Positions 5,034 through 10,545 of a stretch of 10,545 nt of DNA are shown piece after piece. Position numbers and translations under genes: made by a program. The notes under the pieces are model-generated. The model saw only the letters and a list, made by a program, of their open reading frames with translations, made no database searches and was not told the DNA's origin. This DNA is from an uncultured Eubacteriales bacterium (lineage in GTDB: Bacteria; Bacillota; Clostridia; Christensenellales; Borkfalkiaceae), in assembly GCA_900549005.1 (NCBI GenBank), contig URMT01000057.1, positions 1 to 10,545 on the forward strand. Direction: 5' to 3'. Position 1 is the first letter of the stretch; each line of letters starts with the position of its first letter.

Positions 5034-7817
5034 ATGAGTAAAATTTATTACAGGAAGGGCGGCTCCGCAGAAAAGAACGCGGATACTCCCGCCGCAAAGC
5101 CGTCAGACGGCAATACCCTGCCTGAAAAAGAGAATACGGAAGGCGCGCAGGCCGCGGCAGACGAAAAAGAAAGCGCGGCCATAAAAGGCGCAAAGGCGCT
5201 TGAAGAGGCCGCCGCGGCAGAAACAAACCCGGACGGCGCTTTGAACGGCGCTTCCGACGCGGACGCCGCTTCTGAAAATATTGCCGCGGACAACGCCGCG
5301 GGCGGTGAGGACTTCGACAAGGACAGACTGATGAAGTACTTCCGCCGCCACCCCAAAAAGAGCAAGGTGAACACTCGCGTGGAGCGCTATTCGCCCGACT
5401 TGAAGAGCGGCCTTACCTCTGCCCAGGTGCAGACGAGGTTTTCGCAGTTTTTATTCAACGATACCAACAAAAAATATTCCAAGTCGTATGCAAGCATATT
5501 CGTGGGCAATATATGCACGTTTTTCAACCTGCTGTGCCTTATTGCCTTTATCGCGCTCATACTTGCAGGCACGCCCGGAATTACCAACTACCTGGTAATA
5601 TTCATAACCACGGCGAACATCGTTATAGGCATAGTTCAGGAGATACGCTCAAAACTTTCGATAGACAAACTTTCGATAATGGCGGCGAACACGGCAAAGG
5701 CCGTGCGCGACGGAGAAGTAGTTGAAATTCCGCTTTCGGAGATAGTTTTAGACGACGTCATCATTCTTGAACTGGGCAACCAGGTGCCCGCCGACTGCAT
5801 ACTTGCGGAGGGCAGCGTGGAAGTAAACGAATCGCTGCTTACGGGCGAGAGCATATCGGTAAAAAAGAACGTGGGCGACGTGCTGTATGCGGGCAGCTTT
5901 ATTTCGAGCGGGAGCGGCAAGTTCCGCGTTGAAAAGGTGGGCAAAGAGACCTACCTGCAAAAGCTGACCTCGAAGGCGAAAAAATACAAGCGACCCAATT
6001 CCGAGCTGATGAACAGCACCAAGTGGATAATAAAGGTTATCGGCGTGCTGATTATTCCGCTTGCGATAGGCATATTCTTCAAGATGTACAACTCCTATAC
6101 CCCCGGCCTTGACGACACCGAGGCGTGGATATTTTCGGCGCAGGCCAACTACGCAATAAGGCGCACCTGCACGGTTATCATAGGAATGATACCTTCGGGA
6201 ATGTTGCTACTAACCAGCGTGGCGCTGGCAGTGGGCGTTATAAGGCTTGCAAAGCACAATACGCTGGTGCAGGACCTGTATTCTTTGGAAATGCTGGCTA
6301 GGGTAAACGTTTTGTGCCTTGACAAGACGGGCACCATAACCGACGGCAGAATGAAGGTAAACGACTGCATTATTTTAAATACCGTCGGCGACCTTTCGAT
6401 GAATGATATTATGGGCTCGATGCTGGCCGCGCTCGACGACAACAACCAGACTTCGATTGCGCTCAACAATCACTTCGGCCACAGCGACAAACTTACGCCC
6501 ACGGCAAAGATACCCTTCTCTTCCAAAAGAAAACTTTCTGCCGTGACGTTTGACGAGGTGGGCACGTTTGCCTACGGGGCGCCCGAGTTCGTTTTGAAGC
6601 CGCTGCCCGCCAAGGTTGAAAGAATTATAAAGCAGTATGCGCAGATGGGTATGCGCGTGCTTGCGCTGGCGTGGTCGGCCTCCTCCATCGTGGGCGACAA
6701 ACTGCCCGCTGTGATGAAGCCGATTGCCATAATTTCGATTGCGGACAACATACGCGAGGACGCAATCACCACCATAAAGTGGTTCAAAGAAAACGACGTT
6801 GCCGTAAGGGTAATTTCGGGCGACAACCCCGTGACCGTTTCGGAAGTGGCGAGGCGTGCGGGCATTGAAAACGCCGATAAATTTATATCGCTGGAAGGGC
6901 TGAACGACAAGGAAGTGGAAAACGTTGCAAACAGCTACACGGTGTTCGGCAGGGTTACGCCCGAACAGAAGGCCATACTCGTGCGCTCGATAAAGTCCGA
7001 GGGCAACACCGTTGCGATGACGGGCGACGGCGTGAACGACATACTCGCTTTGAAAGAGGCCGACTGCGCGATATCGGTAGCCTCAGGCAGCGAGGCGGCG
7101 CGAAACGTGAGCCACCTTGTGCTGATGGACAACAACTTCAACTCTATGCCCAAGATTGTTGCAGAGGGCAGGCGCGTTATAAACAACATTAAAAATTCGT
7201 CTTCGCTGTACCTTATGAAGACGCTGTTCACCGCCATACTTGCGGCGCTGGTGCTGATTATACCGAATATGAAGTATCCCTTCCTGCCTGCGAACGTACT
7301 CCTTCTGGAAGTGTGCGTAATCGGCGTACCGTCGTTCTTCCTTTCGCTGCAACCGAACAATGCAAGGGTACAGGGCAAATTTATTACGCACGTAATGAGC
7401 AGGGCAGTTGCGGGCGGCGTGCTGATGATACTGTGCGTAATGTCTATGCACATTGCCGACGCGATAGACCACGCGGAGTTCGGCGATTACCTGACGGCGA
7501 TGAGTATGATTGCGCTGACGTTCAGCGGGCTTGTTATGCTCTACCGCGTTTGCCAGCCGTTCAACGCTTACAGGCTTTTGCTCTTCCTTTTGATGCTGGC
7601 GATTGCAATAGTGTGCATTGCCGTGCCGTGGCTGGCGCAAAAACTGTATACGGACTGGTATTCGCTTTCGTGGGACTATGCAAAGATACTCGTCATAGTC
7701 GTCGTGATAGAGGCGGCGTTCCCCCTCTCTTCTGCGCTTATAAAGATAATGGAGATTATAATGCCGTCGTCCACAGGCAACGCGAAAAAGCAATCAAAGC
7801 CCGCAAACCAAAAATAA
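5034..7817 (+). CDS. P-type cation-transporting ATPase, CtpE/Exp7-like
   Basis: 927 aa integral membrane pump driven by ATP hydrolysis. Residues 1-100 are an Ala/Glu/Asp-rich, probably disordered extension. The core starts near YSPDLKSGLTSAQV (119-132). Membrane segments are likely near 156-178, 184-203, 331-350, 375-403, 725-744, 752-772, 791-807, 822-838, 847-866 and 883-902, ten in all. The actuator TGES is at 270-273 and the phosphorylation site DKTGT at 430-434 (Asp430). The nucleotide domain has PFSSKRK (494-500) and YGAPE (514-518, Tyr where many P2 pumps have Lys). The hinge is TGDGVND (663-669). M4 reads PSGM (387-390) rather than PEGL, and M6 contains IGVPSFFLSLQPN. This pattern resembles the CtpE/Exp7 group, some members of which move calcium; the ion is unproven here. 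The ATG at 5034 has AAGGA 5 nt upstream and is preferred over a TTG at 5004 that lies inside a leader hairpin. Confidence 0.92.
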   Translation: MSKIYYRKGGSAEKNADTPAAKPSDGNTLPEKENTEGAQAAADEKESAAIKGAKALEEAAAAETNPDGALNGASDADAASENIAADNAAGGEDFDKDRLMKYFRRHPKKSKVNTRVERYSPDLKSGLTSAQVQTRFSQFLFNDTNKKYSKSYASIFVGNICTFFNLLCLIAFIALILAGTPGITNYLVIFITTANIVIGIVQEIRSKLSIDKLSIMAANTAKAVRDGEVVEIPLSEIVLDDVIILELGNQVPADCILAEGSVEVNESLLTGESISVKKNVGDVLYAGSFISSGSGKFRVEKVGKETYLQKLTSKAKKYKRPNSELMNSTKWIIKVIGVLIIPLAIGIFFKMYNSYTPGLDDTEAWIFSAQANYAIRRTCTVIIGMIPSGMLLLTSVALAVGVIRLAKHNTLVQDLYSLEMLARVNVLCLDKTGTITDGRMKVNDCIILNTVGDLSMNDIMGSMLAALDDNNQTSIALNNHFGHSDKLTPTAKIPFSSKRKLSAVTFDEVGTFAYGAPEFVLKPLPAKVERIIKQYAQMGMRVLALAWSASSIVGDKLPAVMKPIAIISIADNIREDAITTIKWFKENDVAVRVISGDNPVTVSEVARRAGIENADKFISLEGLNDKEVENVANSYTVFGRVTPEQKAILVRSIKSEGNTVAMTGDGVNDILALKEADCAISVASGSEAARNVSHLVLMDNNFNSMPKIVAEGRRVINNIKNSSSLYLMKTLFTAILAALVLIIPNMKYPFLPANVLLLEVCVIGVPSFFLSLQPNNARVQGKFITHVMSRAVAGGVLMILCVMSMHIADAIDHAEFGDYLTAMSMIALTFSGLVMLYRVCQPFNAYRLLLFLLMLAIAIVCIAVPWLAQKLYTDWYSLSWDYAKILVIVVVIEAAFPLSSALIKIMEIIMPSSTGNAKKQSKPANQK

Positions 7818-7885
7818 CTTTCGCCGATTCCTGACGGAAAAACAAAGGTTTAATGGACATAAAAAGTACTGCAAATACAGAAATG

Positions 7886-7913
7886 AAGCGCCGCGGCTGT
7901 TGCCGCGGCGCTT
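7886..7913. terminator. GC-rich hairpin after the ATPase gene
   Basis: A perfect 12-bp stem (AAGCGCCGCGGC / GCCGCGGCGCTT) with a TGTT loop starts 69 nt past the ATPase stop. The plus-strand continuation TTAAACTTATTT is moderately U-rich. On the minus strand the hairpin lies 47 nt beyond the end of the LRR remnant, so it may act on both strands. Confidence 0.6.
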
Positions 7914-7959
7914 AAACTTATTTGCAAAATCAAACTTCACCAGATAACGGGCACGGAAT

Positions 7960-8220
7960 CTACGTATAGCTGCCTATTTCAATGACGGAATTCGGAATGA
8001 CGACTTCCGTGACCGAGCCTTCGGACATAAACGCGTAGTCGGCTATCTTTGTGACGGGCTTGCCCTCGTGTGAGCGCAGTATAACTATTGCCCCCTCAGC
8101 CGTGCCTATGCCTGTGACTTCATACTCTTCGCCGCCGTTTATAAGGGAATATTCCAAGCCCTGCGTATAAACTTCGGCATAGCCGCACACGGTACATTTT
8201 AAATTATTGTCGGCGGGTTG
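7960..8220 (-). pseudogene. Fragment of a BspA-type (LRR_5) leucine-rich-repeat surface protein gene
   Basis: The open frame runs 87 codons between an in-frame TAA (8221-8223) and a TAG (7960-7962). It encodes a cysteine pair, KCTVCGY, then EYEVTGIGTAEGAIVI, GKPVTKIADYAFM, and VTEVVIPNSVIEIGSY. These are the typical linker plus the start of a BspA-like LRR repeat array, as in secreted Firmicutes surface proteins. Homology begins upstream of the only usable start (GTG at 8190, no ribosome binding site). The repeat array stops abruptly after about one and a half repeats at SYT-stop. No signal peptide or cell-wall anchor is present. It therefore looks like a relic of a much larger gene, with both ends lost. 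A short functional protein is a less likely alternative. Confidence 0.7.
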
Positions 8221-8232
8221 TTATCTGAGTAA

Positions 8233-8260
8233 ATTATATCATAACAGTATAAAAAAGCAA
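8233..8260 (-). promoter_or_regulatory. Promoter-like sequence upstream of the LRR remnant
   Basis: On the minus strand: TTGCTT (8255-8260), a 16-bp spacer, then TATAAT (8233-8238), with an extended TGA immediately before the -10. The start would be near 8226, a few bases before the in-frame stop that opens the remnant. If active, it gives a transcript of about 340 nt ending at the hairpin at 7886-7913. Confidence 0.5.
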
Positions 8261-8304
8261 TACCCTGCCAAAATTTGAGCTATAAGGAAAAGGGCATATA
8301 AAGG

Positions 8305-8332
8305 CGCGCGCCGCGAAAAATCGCGGTGCGCG
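8305..8332 (-). terminator. Hairpin downstream of gyrA
   Basis: CGCGCGCCGCG (8305-8315) pairs with CGCGGTGCGCG (8322-8332), 11 bp with one G-U type position and an A-rich loop, 51 bp past the gyrA stop. The minus-strand sequence after the stem (CCUUUAUAUGCCCUUUU) is only partly U-rich. It is the likely end of the gyrA transcript. Confidence 0.5.
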
Positions 8333-8383
8333 TTTACTTTGAATTTGTTTTTCTATATCAGTCAGCTGCATTAAGCGGTGCGA

Positions 8384-10545
8384 TTACTCTTCCGAACCCT
8401 CTTCCGGCTGTTCGGCGGTATCTTCCGCAACGGTCTCTTCGGGAGCGGCCACTTCGGCCTCCTCGTCGCGCTCGGTCACGGCGACGGTTGCAACCGTGCC
8501 CTCTTTGAGCTTCATAAGGCGCACGCCGCGCGTGTTGCGGCCTATGCGAGAGATATCGGAGCAGTGCATACGGATGATTACGCCAGCATCGGAGATAATC
8601 ATTACGTCGTCTTCTTCGGTGACCTGCTTCATATTGACGAGGCTGCCCGTGGCTTCGGTGAACACGCCCGCCTTGATGCCCTTGCCTGCCCTGCCCTGCA
8701 AGCGGTAATCTTCTACCGAAGTGCGCTTGCCATAGCCGTTGGAAGTTACCGTTAAAATATCTTTGCTCTCGTCCACGACGAGCATATCCACAAGCCTGTC
8801 GCCTTCTGAAAGTTTCATCGCCCTTACGCCTGCGGTGTCCCTGCCCATAGCGCGCACGCCGCTTTCGTGGAAGCGTATGCACTTGCCGTCTGACGAGGCT
8901 ATCATCAGCTCGTTGTCGCCCGAGGTGAACTGTACGGAGATGAGTTCGTCGTCTTCCGAAAGCCTTATGGCTATTTTGCCGTTTTTGTTGATATGGGCAA
9001 ATTCTTCTACCCTGGTCTTTTTGATGAGCCCGCCGCGCGTTGCAAAGGCGATGTAGCCTTCGGCGCCCTCTTTAAGCGGAATCATAGCGGTTATCTTTTC
9101 GCCCTGGGCTATGCGAACGATGTTTACGATAGCCCTGCCGCGCGCCGTGCGCGCCGCTTCGGGAATTTCGTAGCCCTTGATGGAATAGACCTTGCCGAAG
9201 CTGGAAAACAGAAGTATGTCGTCGTGCGTGGACGATATAAACATCTGCTCTACGAAGTCCTCTTCCTTTGGCTTGTGCGCGGTGACGCCCATTCCGCCGC
9301 GGTGCTGGGCCTTGTATTCGGTTACGGGAAGCCTCTTCACATAGCCCGAGTGGGTGAGCGAAATCACCACGTTTTCTACGGGAATGAGGTCGGCGTCCTC
9401 TATCTCGCCATAGTCCACGGCAAGCTCGGTCTTTCTTTCGGAGGGGTACCTCTTCTTTATGTCAAGAAGGTCGGCCTTTATAATTTCGAGCACCCTGCTT
9501 TCGTTGGCGAGAATATCTTTGAAGTCGGCTATCTGCGCTTCGAGCTGCGAAAGCTCGTCGGTGAGCTTGTCTACTTCGAGGTGCGAGAGCCTGTAAAGAC
9601 GAAGCTCTGCCACGGCGTTTGCCTGCCTTTCGTCAAGAACGAAATTAGCCATCAGCTTTTCTACGCAGTCGGTCTTGTCTTTGGCGGTCTTACATATTTC
9701 AACCACCTCGTCTATGCTCGCCTGCGCGATTACCAGGCCGCGCAGGATGTGCGCGCGCTCTTCCGTCTTGCCGAGGTCGTATTTGGTTCTTCTGGTGATT
9801 ATATCCTTCTGATGTTCGAGGTAATAGTAGATGCACTCCTTCAAATTGAGAATTTTGGGGGTGCCGTCCACAAGCGCGAGCATAATTATGCCGTCGGATA
9901 CCTGCAAATTGGTGTGCTTGTACAAGAGGTTTAAAACAACCTGCGCGTTGGCGTCCTTCTTTACCTCGATTACTATGCGCATACCGTCGCGGTCGCTCTC
10001 TTCGCGGATATCGGATATGCCCTCTATGCGCTTATCCTTTACGAGGTCGGCGATGGTTTCGATGAGCTTGGCCTTGTTCACCTGATAGGGAATTTCGGTA
10101 ACTATTATGCGCGTTCTGGTCTGGTTGCCGCTCTGGTATTCCTCTATTTCGCACTTGGAGCGGATGATTATGCTGCCCCTGCCCGTGCGGTAGGCCTTTC
10201 TTATGCCGCTGCGCCCCATTATCATCGCGCCCGTGGGGAAGTCGGGGGCGGGAATGTATTGCATAAGCTCGTCGACGTCGATTTCGGGGTTGTCTATCAT
10301 AGCTATGACGCCGTCGATTACCTCGCCGAGGTTGTGGGGAGGTATGTTGGTCGCCATACCAACCGCAATGCCGTCGGAGCCGTTTACCAGCATATTGGGG
10401 AAGCGCGAAGGGAGCACGGAGGGCTGCATACCCGTATCGTCGAACGTGGGATAGAAGTCGACCGTCTCTTTATCCAAATCGCGGAGCATCTCTGCGGCGA
10501 GCTTTGAAAGCCTGGCCTCGGTATACCTCATTGCGGCGGGAGGGT
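8384..10545 (-). CDS. gyrA: DNA gyrase subunit A, N-terminus missing (off window)
   Basis: About 720 residues are visible, open to the right edge; roughly the first 116 are missing. GyrA cuts and rejoins DNA in the A2B2 gyrase, adding negative supercoils. The catalytic tyrosine is present in AAMRYTEARL, at the very start of the visible part (equivalent to E. coli Tyr122). The breakage-reunion core follows: PSRFPNMLVNGSDGIAVGMA, TEIPYQVNKAKLIE and a long coiled-coil region to about visible residue 365 (numbered from the Met of MRYTE). The C-terminal beta-pinwheel (380-690) carries six blade-like repeats and the GyrA box QHRGGMG (409-415; DNA 9287-9307), a variant of QRRGGKG. The box supports GyrA over ParC. 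A Glu/Asp/Ala-rich acidic tail (689-715) ends the protein. The drug-resistance-determining region falls mostly outside the window. The terminal TAA is followed by a hairpin. Confidence 0.96.
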   Translation of the reverse strand, partial: PPAAMRYTEARLSKLAAEMLRDLDKETVDFYPTFDDTGMQPSVLPSRFPNMLVNGSDGIAVGMATNIPPHNLGEVIDGVIAMIDNPEIDVDELMQYIPAPDFPTGAMIMGRSGIRKAYRTGRGSIIIRSKCEIEEYQSGNQTRTRIIVTEIPYQVNKAKLIETIADLVKDKRIEGISDIREESDRDGMRIVIEVKKDANAQVVLNLLYKHTNLQVSDGIIMLALVDGTPKILNLKECIYYYLEHQKDIITRRTKYDLGKTEERAHILRGLVIAQASIDEVVEICKTAKDKTDCVEKLMANFVLDERQANAVAELRLYRLSHLEVDKLTDELSQLEAQIADFKDILANESRVLEIIKADLLDIKKRYPSERKTELAVDYGEIEDADLIPVENVVISLTHSGYVKRLPVTEYKAQHRGGMGVTAHKPKEEDFVEQMFISSTHDDILLFSSFGKVYSIKGYEIPEAARTARGRAIVNIVRIAQGEKITAMIPLKEGAEGYIAFATRGGLIKKTRVEEFAHINKNGKIAIRLSEDDELISVQFTSGDNELMIASSDGKCIRFHESGVRAMGRDTAGVRAMKLSEGDRLVDMLVVDESKDILTVTSNGYGKRTSVEDYRLQGRAGKGIKAGVFTEATGSLVNMKQVTEEDDVMIISDAGVIIRMHCSDISRIGRNTRGVRLMKLKEGTVATVAVTERDEEAEVAAPEETVAEDTAEQPEEGSEE

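Noticed and set aside
7853..7915. 20-codon open frame with a possible AAGG site after the ATPase gene
   Set aside because: Half of it is the GC-rich hairpin, the peptide is just Arg/Cys/Gly from those bases, and nothing suggests selection on it.
8993..9934. Long plus-strand open frame (313 codons) opposite gyrA
   Set aside because: It lies entirely within gyrA on the other strand, its protein has no recognisable domain, and it has no ribosome binding site. It is a codon-bias shadow.

Overview
The window looks like ordinary chromosomal core DNA from a bacterium of the Bacillota/Clostridia type with roughly balanced GC. This is an inference. The supports are classic sigma-A type promoters (TTGnnn, 16-18 bp, TATAAT/TATACT), strong GGAGG-like ribosome binding sites, frequent ATA isoleucine codons, TGA used as a stop, and a remnant of a BspA-type leucine-rich-repeat surface protein of the kind common in gut Clostridia. 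I cannot name the species.

Layout. From the left edge, on the minus strand, are the 5' two thirds of an RsmF-like rRNA m5C methyltransferase (1-738, running off the window). It overlaps the stop codon of a DEDDh exonuclease with a C-terminal BRCT-like domain (735-1685), which has its own promoter. Next come a nitrilase-superfamily amidohydrolase (1795-2652) and a GNAT acetyltransferase (2704-3168), probably transcribed together from a promoter at 3252-3281. A gene-free stretch (3169-3504) is packed with palindromes. One resembles an interspersed repeat, and one is a 42-bp insertion-like segment between 9-bp direct repeats. Then follows seryl-tRNA synthetase (3505-4797, minus).

serS and a large P-type cation ATPase (5034-7817, plus) diverge from back-to-back promoters in a 236-bp spacer. 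The ATPase has a structured leader of about 100 nt. To its right is a gene-poor stretch (7818-8383). It holds a GC-rich hairpin, a decayed fragment of an LRR surface-protein gene with an intact-looking promoter, and a second hairpin behind gyrA. The window ends inside gyrA (8384-10545, minus), which lacks only about the first 116 residues and retains the catalytic tyrosine.

Functionally the genes serve housekeeping: DNA topology (GyrA), translation (SerRS, RsmF-like), nucleic-acid processing (exonuclease) and ion transport (P-type ATPase). There is no sign of a phage, defence island, CRISPR array or biosynthetic cluster. The best leads are non-coding or subtle. They are the palindrome cluster, the ATPase leader together with its unusual M4 motif and acidic N-terminus, the LRR gene remnant, and the exonuclease-BRCT gene coupled to an rRNA methyltransferase.
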